A stretch of DNA of 64,000 nt, taken from the NCBI GenBank assembly GCA_013396995.1, contig VWZP01002847.1, positions 287,612-351,611 on the forward strand, in the 5' to 3' direction. A model generated the notes under the pieces. It saw only the letters and a list, made by a program, of their open reading frames with translations, did no database searches and was not told where the DNA came from. Made by a program: the position numbers and the translations under genes. The DNA is from Dicaeum eximium. Lineage: Eukaryota; Chordata; Aves; Passeriformes; Dicaeidae. Below, in pieces: positions 50,698-62,969 of the stretch (the stretch's first letter is position 1; the number at the start of each line of letters is the position of its first letter).

Positions 50698-51804
50698 TTT
50701 ACAAAACAGTTTTTGACCAGGTAGAGGTGCTGCATTTCTGTCAACCAGTCCCCTCTTTTAAATGATCATATGGATACCTTTCCCTGGCAGTGTCAAAGGT
50801 AGACAATTCCCTCTAAGTCCTTTCTTTTCTGAGAAGCATAATCCCACATTTCTTTATTTGCAGAACAATTCTCAGTAACTCTTTGCAAGCTGCACTGCGC
50901 AACCAGAGAAATTTACCCTCATTCATGTTTCCATCATGAATCATAAGAACTGGGTCAGAATTTTGGCCCAATGCAGATATAGTTTTGTTTATGTCCCTTC
51001 CAAGACACGTTCTTAGAGCACAGTGGTAGGAACTGCATAGGGGAGCACCTCTTATACTGAGCAAGACTTTTTTGTATTTATATACAGGTATTTTCTTTGG
51101 CATGTGATGAAAGTCACCTGACATGCCTTCATAATAAGAAATCCCTTGTCCAACCATTGCCCACATTTCTTTCCAGGATATCTGAACACCAGGACATCTT
51201 ACAAATGTAAGTTATTCTAAAGAGACAGTTTTGACCTGGCCTTGAGGGTAAGGCATCAAAACTGTCTTCTCCCTCCTCACATCAATCCCTAATAGTTAAG
51301 GCATAAAAACTTTCTTTCAGACAAATCCCATGTGAGTGGTAGAAGCCTAAATATTAACAGTAGAAAAGATTTGTCCCATATCACTGGTCAACACAATAAA
51401 GCTTTGGAGTCAATACAGAAGATAACTGCAACAGAAACTCACTGAATTATGACTCTTCTCACAAACCACAAACACAAGCTTGGAAAGCATCCTCAAAGGG
51501 ACAAGGAAGCCTCTAACACTTAATATAATGTGAGTGCTAAAGAGATGATGAGAAAAATAGATGGATTTCTCCCCTCACCTTCACTCTCTATTCCAACTTT
51601 GCAGGGCTTTGCTCTGTGGGATGTGTCTTTAAAACCAGAACAGGACTTGAGGAAGAGTGCACAAAATTAGAAAGTTCTGTGTGGCAGAGCAGTTGCCTGG
51701 TTCTCTCCAGGTGCCTGGAGAACTAGTCACAAATCAGCTGAAAACAGATGTTCTTCGCTGGGCGTTACAAGTTGACCTGTGTGTGTTGAAAGCCAGTTAC
51801 CTAC
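50698..51804. other. Intron 5' end next to the CPLX1 exon
   Basis: About 1.1 kb beside the donor site. No repeat or alternative exon is recognised. A 117-codon open frame on the minus strand (50813-51166) resembles nothing that I know. Confidence 0.5.
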
Positions 51805-51980
51805 CTTGTCTCGAATCCCTTGTCTCATAACTTCTCTTTCAGCCTCCATCTTGGCATATTTGGCTTTCCTCTCTTCCTCTTGCTGCCGAAGGGCTTCCTG
51901 TCGTTCCTCTTCCTTCTTAGCGGCATCTGGGTCTTTCTCCTCATCCCCACCCAGCATCTTTCCCATGTCTTTGGTAGCCC
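51805..51980 (-). CDS. CPLX1: Complexin-1, internal coding exon (residues ~12-69)
   Basis: On the minus strand a pyrimidine-rich tract ending in TTTCTCTAG is followed by GG|GCT|ACC, so the exon starts in the middle of a Gly codon. It encodes 58 further residues, beginning [20 protein letters not shown] and ending MRQGIRDK. It closes after AAG with the donor GTAGGTAA. In complexin numbering this covers part of the disordered N-terminus, the accessory helix (about 26-47) and most of the central helix (48-70). R48, R59 and K69, contacts with the syntaxin/synaptobrevin groove in mammalian complexin, are all present. The charged [20 protein letters not shown] stretch is the expected long helix. 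The protein is a small cytosolic presynaptic regulator of SNARE-driven exocytosis. The reading frame stays open upstream into the intron, but the acceptor and family homology place the true border at 51980. Confidence 0.96.
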
Positions 51981-54900
51981 CTAGAGAAAGCACAAGAGAA
52001 AACCAGCCCTGTAAGAATGTGGTGGAAAACCCCAGGATGACAGCTCCCTCCTTCCCCACGCTCAGGGCCATCTGTCATTCCCTCTGCATCTGGAAAGGTT
52101 TCTCCTTTCACTGAGGAGGCAGCACACTCTCCCCCCAGGCAGGAGGTGGGCAAAGCACTTAACCTGATCAGGTAAGTTACCCAGCACTGACAGGAGAAGC
52201 ACAGCAAAGCACAGCAAAAGGAAGAGACTATATTTGTGGATTTGCATGATGGCAGGACATTTTGTTTGCAGTTCTGAAAAGACAAGCTGTCATCCACACA
52301 ATGTTTTCATTCTATAAGCTCAGCCAAGTGACTGAAGATTGATTTTGAAGGGTCTTTAATGTAATAGGCAGGTAATACATCCAGAATAAAATTACACCAG
52401 GGCTGGGAAAGGAATTTGAAATCTTGATTGCAGGGATGAGTAATTGCACTCTTAATTGTTGTGAGAAACTACACATCCCATGACAGGTAGGACCTCATGG
52501 CATTAGCAAACACTTGGAGATGATGAATTCTAGGCTCCTACCATGGATTAGAAAAAGGCAGCATGTCTGCACATCTCTTACCAGTTCTTGGACACCACCA
52601 CCTGTAATGCTTAGTACCTGTGTGAGATAATGGCTTCATCTTGTTCCACTGCTGAATACACACTGTTCCCAAATTTTCAAACCCTGCGTGTTTCTGAGGC
52701 ATTTTTTTTGTTGTTGTGCAAAGCCCTTGCACAACCACGCAAATGAGGAGGAGGTTTCCTGCATGCCCCTTTATCCCCAAAGTGCTGCATAAATCCATTT
52801 ATCCTGTATTTCAGAGACATTTTTATTAGCAAATGACTGTCAACCATCCAGCCAGGGAGAAAAACAGTTGCTGAGGAAGGGGAAGAGCATGTACTGTGAT
52901 ACAGCATCATCAGGGCACTGGAGGGCAGCAGCAGGATCAAGCCCGGTTGCATGGATGACATGTAGGGAAGACATACGCTTTGGAAGCAGTGTTGGATCTT
53001 GCCTGCAGCAGGAAGGCAGTCTGCATCTTTTACTAAAAGAGGTTCCTTCATCCTGGAAAAACACTGTAGGTCCTTAGATGCTGAGTCAGGACACCTCCAC
53101 ATTGGCTCCTTGCTGGCTGAGATTAAACTGAATAAATCTGAGACAGCCTTGTTCTCACACAGTCACAAGTACATATATTCAACACTTCTTGTTTTGCATA
53201 AAACAAAGATTTCTGACCTCTACAAAGCCTTGGGCTGAAGGAGACACTATCGAAGACCTGCCAAGTAATTGTTGGTTTTATCAACAGCTAAGTGAAGGAA
53301 AGAAGTTCTCACAACCCTTTATAAATTAGCCTTATAAATCACTCTTCAGTGTGTCAACACTGCTGGAGGACTGTGATTGCTCTTGCTTTCCACATCGGTT
53401 CTTGGAATAGTGATTGTGAAACCTTGATCCTTAAGGGAAGAAACATCTGCAACCTGCCACAATGATTTCTCCTGAATTGCCAGTGTGATGGCACTTATCA
53501 GATCAACTATTGCTTCTAATAATCACCAAGGAATTTGTAAAGAGGTGAGCAGATCCCTTTTCTCTCCACACTTCTTTTCCAGGTAACATATTTTCCCAGA
53601 ACCTAAGCTGAAAGCAACCCTGAATCAAATACAACCCTCCAATCCCCCAAAATGTGACAGAGAAATGTCCCCTTTACATCTCCCACAGAGAAGCATGGGG
53701 AAACTGGTAATTTTAAGCCTTACAAGATCTGGTTGTAATACACAGGGGATTTTTTTTTTGCCAGAGGGAAATAACAACAGTAAACATGAATGTCTCTATT
53801 CAGCTGCCTAACCACAAACCTCTTGATACTTCCATTGTTAGGAAATCTGTGGCTTAAAACAAAAAGACACCTAGAAACCCCAGGCAAGCCCCACCTGGAA
53901 TGTTCATGGTCCCTGTCTACTGTCAGCCTTCCTCTACTACCATTTTGCATCCTTCATTGCAGAATCAGAGTAGTACAGAGACTTTAGCATATTGATGGAA
54001 AATTTACCCAGACCATCTGGCAATTTCTTTCCTGTAGTGCAAGGAAGGCTAACTGAAATTGCAAGTAGGCTAAAATTTCATAGCATGGAAAAAGGAAACA
54101 CAGCCTAGTTGTGTCACACATCCCTACTGCAGGAACCTCTCTAAGCAGCTTTTTTGTGCAAACATCAGTGATCACAAATCTCACTAACACCTCTGATTTC
54201 TGGGTTCCCCTCAAAAGATTTCTCCACTGATGATCAAACTAATTTGGGTTCAACAATCTATCGAGTTTATCTCTTTTTAGCTTCTCTCCAGTTAGAGCTA
54301 CCCAGACAGCATCATACTCTAGTTACTTAGGAAACAGAACGCAGCAGCAGAAAGAGATGATTTTTTTTTTTCCCTCTAAGCACTACTTCTAGGCTATCAT
54401 TAAGCTATAATGTCAGCTCAGCTCATCACATAAGAAGTGAAATTACATAACTTTCTTTTATTTCTTAGACAAGACCAAGATTTTAAATACATAAGGCATT
54501 TTGTTCTGCAGCCATGCAGGACACTTAGAAGAACAAGAATGTAGTTTCAGGATCCTCATAGATTCTGTTAATTCAGCTCTGATTTCAAAGTCACCTTCTG
54601 AGCGTTCAAAGTGCTACAGTGTGGTATCACTGTTAACTAATTGGAAGGAAATGTATTATGAGATCCAAAATTTTACACTACATTTTAACTAAGGACTCTT
54701 GTGTTACTTTTAGAAAAGTCTTTTTTCAATCTCCTTTGTTCTTCATCCTAAACTGTAGGCTTTGTTGTTGACATTCACTGGATAACAGCTTCTGATTTTA
54801 GCAGTTCAGCAGCAGTGATCCCAGAGAATTCATCTACATGCAACTGATGCGCATCAGTCATGGGCACAAGCAGAAGGAAAGAGCAGTTGTTCCGTCCTTA

Positions 54901-55650
54901 AGCCCACTTTTGAAGCTTCCAAGGAAACAGACGAATGACACACTTACTGAATCTGTTCATACGATAAATCCGAGGGGTTCTGTCTTTATTTTTGTTTTTT
55001 GTCTTTCACACCCCAATCATGACATAAACCTTGACACAAAGAGAAGTCAGAGACTGCTACGCTATTAATTAATCAGTAAGGAGTTTCAATCAACATTATT
55101 TCTAACACCTTCAGACAAGGCTACAGAAAGGAAACAGAAATGACTAAAGCTCCAGGACAACATGTGCCAGCTGTCACCTTTCTGGCTACAAACAGCCCTG
55201 CCCTCAAAGGATGAAAAACTTCCATATGGAAAAAAAGTGGTATGAAAATAAGTGGCATGACATTTATTTCAAAGTAATAGTAATTCCCTTAATCTTTAGG
55301 CTAAATAGCTAAACAATCAGATGTTAAGCCAAATACTATGGATGCACTCAGATATGATATGCTGATTTTGGCCAAGGTAGAGTAAATTTTCTTCCCAGAG
55401 AACTACTTATGGGTTGCATTTTGGATTTGTGCTGAATACAGTGATGATAGATACATTTTTGTTACTGCCAAGCAGGGCTTACACACAGACAAGGCTTTTC
55501 TGCTTTTTGTACTGCCAAGCTGGTGAGGAAGCTGAGGGTGAGTTTTGCTGAGTTAAACTGTCATTATGCATCTAAAAAAAAAGTAATATGGTTGTTCAGG
55601 TACATGTGGGAGACATTCCCCAGTGAAACAGTGGAAAAGCAGGTCGTCTG
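51981..55650. other. Upstream-intron segment, no gene seen
   Basis: No exon recognised. There is a 10-bp perfect tandem duplication AAGCACAGCA at 52197-52216 and a T run at 54360-54371. The minus-strand frame of 141 codons at 52677-53102 has no family resemblance. Confidence 0.5.
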
Positions 55651-56308
55651 TCTGGAAAGCAGTTTTACAGTAAAGGCTTTGGGGTTGTGGTGGGCAACAA
55701 GCTGACCACGAGCTCACAATGTGTCCTTGCAGCAGAGAAGGCTAACAGTCTTCTAGGCTGCATTAGGAGCACTGTTGTCAAGAGGCTGAAGGATCCTTCC
55801 CATCTACTCAGCCTTGTTGTGACCAAATTTGGACTGATGTGCTCAGTTCTGGGCTTCGAGATACAAAAGAGTGATGGAGCTACTGGAATGAGACAGCAAG
55901 GAAGTGAGACAGCCATGAAGACATTTAGGACACTCAAGGATCTTTAATACAAGAGCCTGAGAGAGCAGGGACTGCTTAGCCTGAAGAAGAGAAGGTTCAA
56001 GGGGTTGCAGTAGCACGTGTAAACACCCAATGAAACAGAATGAATATGAGGGAGTCAGGCAGGTACCCAGTGACAGGAGAAGAGATAATGTGTACAAACT
56101 CAAATACAGCAAATAAAATTTAAATATTAGAAAAAAATAAATTGAGTTGCAGACAGTCACTGTAGAGTCTCCATCTGTGGAGACATTTAAAAATTCATGA
56201 GCCACAGCCTTCAGCAACCTGCTCTAGATAACTCTGTCTGAGAATGAGGTTGGACTAGACAACCCTTGTAGATGAGCAACAACCTCAGATATTGTGTGAC
56301 TCTGTGAG
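55651..56308 (+). mobile_element. CR1 LINE 3' region including RT C-terminus
   Basis: Plus-strand copy. The 5' half still translates to RT-end landmarks (NKLTTSSQCVLAAEKANSLL, LGCIR, then a region matching the family's VQFWAP segment). It continues with CCTGAAGAAGAGAAGGTTCA, CAGTGACAGGAGAAGAG, GAGTCTCCATCTGTGGAGAC, AACCTGCTCTAGATAACTCT and TTGGACTAGACAACCC, then a degenerate GTGACTCTGTGA tail. No complete open frame remains. An antisense frame on this stretch is not a gene. Confidence 0.9.
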
Positions 56309-59261
56309 ACCTCACTGTGGGGTTCATAATTTGGGGTTTCTGAATTTCCTAGCAGTATACTTGCTAGGTTTTTTCTTCCCAAGTAGAGACCTCTATAAAC
56401 AATCTCCGTATTCTCAAAATAACACCTGTTGTTTTCCTCTCTGCTCCACAATATGGAGATATGGTTTCTCTCTTTCAACCAGTGATATAGAGAAGTGTTA
56501 TCACTGGGCTCTAGGGATTTTTGTACTAAGGACTAAGAAGAAAGCATTGTACTAGGCTGCATTGTACAAGGCATTAAGCTTCAGCCTGAACATGGAGCTA
56601 TCATAATAAAATCCTTTTAAGCCTTCTGATACTCGAGTCAAAGTCCTTATGTCTGGGGGACATAACTACCACAACTGGTGAAAGAACAACCACAACCTCA
56701 CACGTGTTTTGAATTACATCTGAAAGTGACTGAAGTTAATTTTGCAAGGAAAATGGTGAAGAGTACATGCCCAAACATATCCTGTATCTGAAGAAAAGTA
56801 AATTCTTAACTGCCATAAGCACAACCAACCATGAGCTAACCCCTCAGTAGCTGACTGACATAAATCCAGCTTTCATGAAGAAAACCTAAACTCGCAAATC
56901 AACTTGCAAGAGTGCTGTTGAATTTGCTACTTGATAAAAAAAAAATGTCCTATATATGGCAGGCAAAGTTGTGTGCTGGGAAAGCTACAGGATTAGGATC
57001 ACTAAGCATGACTTACAGAGAAATAGAAACATCTTAGGCCTTCTTAATTAATTAAAGAATGATGGAAATTTGCACACACCATTGTTTCAGGTAAGATAAT
57101 TATGTGAAATCAAAGCTTTTCCTTTGCAAAAATCTCATTTCATATTGTAGACAAGTAATACCCAAACTTGTCTTTCAAAATGCATGCATGCGTTATAGAT
57201 CACAGAATGATGCAAAGGTTTTCCCTCTCAACCACAGGTTTCAGAGGAAACAGCAAGAGGTTTACCTGAAACAGGCATGCGCTGAGGGAATTTTACAGGG
57301 GTTTTTTTTTGGAAGTACTATTTATGACTGAGCCATATTTAGTTTGAACAGACAGGACAACGCATTCCTCAGAGTCTCTAAATCACAGCATGTCTCTTTA
57401 TCACATCATTCAAACATAAGGAGCTAATCACAGAGTACTGCTCTGGAGCAGGAATGGGTCACTTGTTTTTGCAGAATCATTTCAGAACCAGAACTAAGTA
57501 CATTTTGTTGATATCAGTAAAGATCGTCAAGGCTGTGATATAAAGCTTATGTCTGGAAAAAACAACCAAAACATCTGACTTCCTCCTGCAACAGTTTCAA
57601 TAAAAGTGAACGAGCCCTTCAGAAAGGTATTGTGTACCATTCGAAAGTGGTACTTCCATAAACAAAAACCCCATGTATATATATATTAGTACTGAGTAGC
57701 TCTAAAGGAACCATCACAATAGATCAAGTAACTAAAACTAATACTCCTGACAAAATGGATTAGTGATTTGTAAACAAAGAATTGAAGCCAAGTTCAGCTG
57801 AGGAGCTCATTTGAGAAATCATAGTATCTTGGAGAATGCTGTTTTCTGCTCTTTTTGGTAATGTGGGGATCTCTGATTAGGATCATTAACATTTTATTCA
57901 ATGAAGAAATTCTCAATGAAATTCAAAGCTCAGAGTAGACATGAATATCTCTCTCTGCTTGCTTTTCCTGACCCAGTCAAAAGAAATCTGACACAACCGA
58001 GAGAGGATGCATTTGTATGCATTTGTGCTTCCTGGGACAATCTATGAGTTGATGCTTATTTCCAGGTCAGTGAGAAGCCTATCTTCTTCAGCATTAACTT
58101 TTCTGTGCTATCATGGGAAAGACACTGGAAGGATTCCATGAGGTTCATTGAGACATATCAAGTGATGAGCCATGGGTCATGGGTCCTGGGCAAGTTATGT
58201 AGTGGCAGAACACAAATGGTTAAGAGGAAGGAGTAGAAAAGGAGCACTCAAAGCTTCAGTTCACTTTGTTTATAAACTAACACTATTGAAAAATGGTCTG
58301 CTACTGGGGACCTTTACTTCAGCCATTCCCCTTCCCCAGACTCACATTTCTCTGTCTCTGGTATACTACTTCAGCCTTTCTCTCTCACTCTGTATCCAAC
58401 ACAGACAAACTGTATGGCCACACAAAACTGTTTTTCTTGCAGGGAAACAAACTGGTAAACCAAGCAAATTCTCTTTAAAGGCACATGAGATATTTAAGGA
58501 TATTAAAAGAGATATTTAAGGTATTTAGAAGACCAACTATTCAGAAACATCACCACTATGGTAATGTGTCATTTCCCTTGCAGACACCAAGGCAGACTTT
58601 TAAGGCTGCAAAGCCAAATGGAGGTACTTTGAATTTTCTAGATTTTTTTTCCCCCATTATTTGAGATTGTAGTAGGTTGTAACATGTGCAAGACCTATGT
58701 TTCACTCTGCAGATGGGTACCAAAGCCAAAAAGTGAATGAGGTAGACAGCCACTTTAACAGAAAAAGGTTTTTCTTACCTTACAAGCTGCTGAATAGTCT
58801 TCTTTGTTGGATAATAGAGAATACGTTTTTACAGCAAGATCCTGTCAGCCTCATTAAAATTATTTTCTAGCTAAAATCTTAGTCTCCATGTTTTTATCTC
58901 TGTGGTCTCCATCTCTGCACAGTGACAGTTCCTCTCTAGCTACATAGGATAGTACAGTACTTGCACACAAACCAACATCAATCTCCTGGTACCTGCACAT
59001 TTGTCCAACAAATGGATAAATCCCTTTCCTATAGTCTCTTTCTAGCTTACAATTAGAAATTCCTGTTTGTAAGTGAATTCTTCATTTAGTATATAATCTA
59101 TTTCTTTGCACTGATGTCATGTCCTTTTAATACATCTTTAACTAAAACAATACAGTTCCCTATGAAATTTATCTGGAGACATCATTTTCAGGTGACATTC
59201 ATTTGATCTGATATTAGACCTGCAGTCCAATATCCTAGACCTTTGGAGCTCTCTTATTTTT
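56309..59261. other. Upstream-intron segment, no gene seen
   Basis: No exon or element recognised. A 13-bp word GAGATATTTAAGG is repeated at a 22-bp offset (58487-58499 and 58509-58521), and a short AT run lies near 57672-57685. Confidence 0.5.
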
Positions 59262-60014
59262 CATGGAATCATAGGATCACGTATGTTGGAAAAGACCTTT
59301 AAGATCATCAACTCCAACTTCTAACCTAACACTGTGAAGTCCCCCACCAACACGTCCCTAAGTGCCATATCTACAGGTATTTTAAATGCCTCCAGAGATG
59401 CTGACTCTACCACTACATTGTTACAGTCTGTTCCAATGTTTGAGAACCCTTCTGCTGGTAAAATTTTCCACATATCCAAGATAAACCTCTACTGGAACAA
59501 CTTGAGGCAATTTCCTCTTCTCCTGTCCCTTGTTACCTGGGAGAAGAAACCAGCACCCACCTGCTAAAACCTCCTTTCAGACAGTTGTAGAGAGGGATAA
59601 TGTCACCTCTGAGTCTCCTTTTCTCCAGGCTAAACAACCCCAGCTCCCTCAGCTGCTTCTCATAGGACTTGTGCTCCAGATCCTTCACCAGCTCCCTTGC
59701 ATTCTCTGGATATGGTCCAGCACCTCAATTTCCTTCCTGTAGTGAGGGGCCCAGAACTGTGCACAGCACTCAAGGTGTGGCCTCACCAGTGCTGCATGCT
59801 GGGGACAATCCCTGCCCTGCTCCTGCTGGCCACTCTATTTCTGATACAGGCCAGGTGCCACTGGCCTTGGCCACCTGGGCACACTGCTGGCTCATGTTCA
59901 GCCGCTATCAATCAGCAGCCCCAGCTCTGCTGGCAGCTTTCCAGACACTGCCCCAGCCTGTAGCACTGCATGGGGTCGTTGTGACCGAGCAGCAGGACCT
60001 AGCACTTTGCTTGT
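59262..60014 (-). mobile_element. CR1 LINE 3' region, longest copy in the window
   Basis: Inverted CR1 copy of about 750 bp. On + it starts with TCATGGAATCATAGGATCAC and GGAAAAGACCTTTAAGATCA. It then runs through GTCACCTCTGAGTCTCCTTT, CTCCAGGCTAAACAACCCCA, GGGGCCCAGAACTGTGCACA and CACTCAAGGTGTGGCCTCAC, to AGCAGGACCTAGCACTTTGC. It has the same orientation as CPLX1. Several open frames cross it on + but none is a host gene. Confidence 0.95.
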
Positions 60015-62899
60015 CATTTGTTATTGAGGTTTTTTAATTGTTAACCACAATTTCCATTTCATGACAAACTAGAAACCAGCACTGAGCTAATACATATCTG
60101 TTATTGAAAATGGTCCTATAGATGTTTTTCTAGGTTGACGCAGGTACTGCATTTTATAATCAGTTTCTGAAAGATGTCAAACACTCTTGATGGCCTGTCA
60201 GTTGTACCTGATTTTACATATCAGAGTTAGAGTTCTTTTTATCTTGTACTGTGCCATGCACTTCTGATTTAGTATAGTTAATGTCTCTGAGGGGTGAGAT
60301 ATTCACTTGAGTTAATTCATTAGCTTGCAAAACTCCTCTGCTAAAAAAAAAACAACAAAACAAAACAAAAAAAATGCACACTTTCTAGTTGAAATATATT
60401 TTTCTGTTATTCTCTGATGGACTCATTCATTTTCCTTCTGCTCTGTGACTTTTCATGAAGCCTACCAGGCAGCATGAACAATTATTTTCTGACTCACAAG
60501 TGTGAATAATTCTTAAAATAACTATAACTATTAAAATAACTATTTATTAAAATAACAATAAATATAGTAAGAGGACACCATTCCATGCTGAGAACTACAA
60601 GACAGTGGTACATTATGAGATGATTGCACAAAATATAACACAAATGTGCAAAGACAGAAGCTGCCAGAAGGTTATCAGCTACCTCTAGCCTGGGTAGGGT
60701 AAGTCTTTGCAGAAGAAAGAAACTTAGCTTCAGTTCCATACTTAAACCCATTTCACATTCTGTACAGGTTTCATTTTCATCTGACTGCATCATTCTGCAA
60801 CTGAAACCATGGTGAAGCACTTCTGCCACTGCCTTTGAAGACACACAGGCCATTAGGATAAGCTATTGCTTCAGTCACTCATAAAAGTAATAATTGCATT
60901 GATTGGAAACAGATTGTCTGGAAATGTAGTGAGTTCACATAAGCAAGTCCTGTTGAAGATGAAAACAGAGAGCTGGATCAAAGAATAGAATTTTTAAACA
61001 CGATTTATATTCCAGCTTTGTAATACAAGGTTTTACTTCAGTGTGGATCTGCGTTTAAGTAGCACACCCGTAACTACAAACTTGTCATAAAGGAAACACC
61101 TGATGATGCACATGCAAAGGTCAGTGTCAGCAGTATCAATGTGTCTGGGTCAGCCTGACCCTAAAACGTGCCTGGGGCTGTATCTTTGCTCCTGAGACCA
61201 ACACACACAGCAGGCCTGAGACTCCTTCTACCCACCTCCAACCACTTAAATCCTGCTACAAGGCAGCAAGAGGAAAAAGCAGCAAGTTGGAAACAAAAGC
61301 AATCAGTCTTCAGCTCCCAGCACTAAGAGAATATTCAAGCACTGTGCTCCCACTGGCTACAGGCAGCTTGGACAGGAAGAGAAATGAAAATGATGCAGAC
61401 ATAAAGGGGAGTGATTCTGGGGTACCAGACTGAGCTGCCACCTGATGAGTGCAAATCTGACTCTGCTTTTGGAGGGATCATTACTACTCTGAGACACCCG
61501 GAGGGCCACAGTCTTCTACTTATGCTGCAAAGTGTGCAACCCTAGTTAAAATGCACTCTGCCTTCCTTTCAGGCACATTGTATAAAAACATTTCCAGATG
61601 CACTACACAAAAATAGCAATCCACGCACTGTTCTTTTGAACTACTACACGAATCTTTTCCCTAAAATACAAGGTGATGTCTCTTATTACTTGGTAAGGGA
61701 TTAAGAGACATTTTAAGATTAAGAAGATTTACAGCAATTAAGATAATGTAAGTTTCTGTTACTCGCTCTGTTCCAGAGCTGCTGCATGCACCTTTGGGAG
61801 GTAATCCCATTTCTCCTTCACAGGAATTTTGTTGATCTTCACTGTTTGCGTTGTAAAGCCTCTGGATGCAGGCAATTCTGAGCCAGATCTACGCCTGGAA
61901 GGGTGCAGTGCCTTTTGCAGGGGAACACTCCATGCAACCCCACAACCATAAAGCAGGAACAGCTTCCTGTATAACGAAAATGCAGTGGCTTCTGTTCCGG
62001 TTTTTATCAATAATCCCTGGCAAATGCTTGTCTTGTCCTCCTGACCACTATGACCCAGCTAGGATGTAGCTGTAAATAATCCCTGAACAGGTTCCCTTTC
62101 TAGTTCATGGAGATCTACTCCAGCTAGTCATGGATCTTGGGATGAGATTCTTCAGGCAAAGTGAAAGCACCTGCTTTAGGAGGAGAATTCTCCTCTGCAC
62201 TTGCTCAGCTGATATCTACTGATGGAGAAATTAATGTAGGCATCTGGTTCACAGGAGCCCACCTGCACTGCAGCATTCTGGCATTAGTCACATGCAGCTT
62301 GTAGTTCCAACAGATGAAAAAAAGAACTTGAAGGCAGATCTGCATGCCACAATATTTATTTGCCTGTGATTTATGATTGTTTCAGTCCTGCTTTCCTGCT
62401 TCACAGAAATTATTCACTTCGGCACAGAAAGAACAGCTGAATAAAAAAAAAAATTGCTAACTGTGTAAACCTCTGCTGCTCTAACAGATTTCCTAAATTC
62501 ATCCTGGTGACAGATTCCAGACCTTCTCTGTTGCCTTGGAAAATGATGGTCTTCTCCACAGTTTCTGACTGACAAAGATGATGAGTCTATTCAGAAAGCC
62601 CAGAAACATCACTCGGTAAGATAATCCTGCTGGCTGGAATCTTCCTGTTGCTTTGCAGAAAAGCTAACAGAGATTGGAGCAACACCATACAACAGGAAAT
62701 TTGGTCACATGTTTAGTACATATATATAGAATATTTCTCAGTTGGCAGCCAGCACAAACCTATACAGCTGTGAGACCAAGGAAGTCAGAAGAACGTGACA
62801 CTTCTCTCTGGTGGGAAGCAAATCACCTATCTCTACTGCCATGGAGGGGAAAATGCTGCTCCTATATGGACTTCCAGATTACTCATGTTATATCTGGGG
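60015..62899. other. Upstream-intron segment, no gene seen
   Basis: No exon recognised. There is an A/C-rich run at about 60343-60373, and a TTAAAATAAC word repeated at 60513, 60531 and 60547 within a 50-bp AT-rich patch. Confidence 0.5.
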
Positions 62900-62969
62900 C
62901 AGAAGTGGAGGAGGATGCAAACTAGATGACCTTTTAAAGGTTCTGTCCAACAAACTATTCTGTGATTTC
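62900..62969 (+). mobile_element. CR1 LINE extreme 3' tail
   Basis: ACTAGATGACCTTTTAAAGG, then TCTGTCCAACAAACTATTCT and GTGATTTCT match the last about 60 bases of CR1 in forward orientation. Almost all of the element is truncated. Confidence 0.8.

Larger units (their letters stand above)
18580..51804 (-). other. CPLX1: CPLX1 intron between codons K69 and Y70
   Basis: A phase-0 intron of 33,225 bp runs from donor GTAGGT (51804 downwards) to acceptor CCCCTGCAG (ending 18580), inferred from the two coding exons. I found no other gene inside it on either strand. Its recognisable contents are four CR1 fragments, simple repeats, a G-rich tract and a cluster of tandem duplications, each listed separately. 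The sequence just upstream of the acceptor is only moderately pyrimidine-rich and has no textbook branch point. Confidence 0.9.

Noticed and set aside
51727..52071. 114-codon minus-strand frame with an N-terminus upstream of the complexin exon
   Set aside because: Its first about 30 codons are intron sequence that happens to stay open; the acceptor at 51980 and family homology define the true exon.
55665..55937. 90-codon minus-strand frame, considered as a gene
   Set aside because: Antisense of the CR1 reverse-transcriptase C-terminus.
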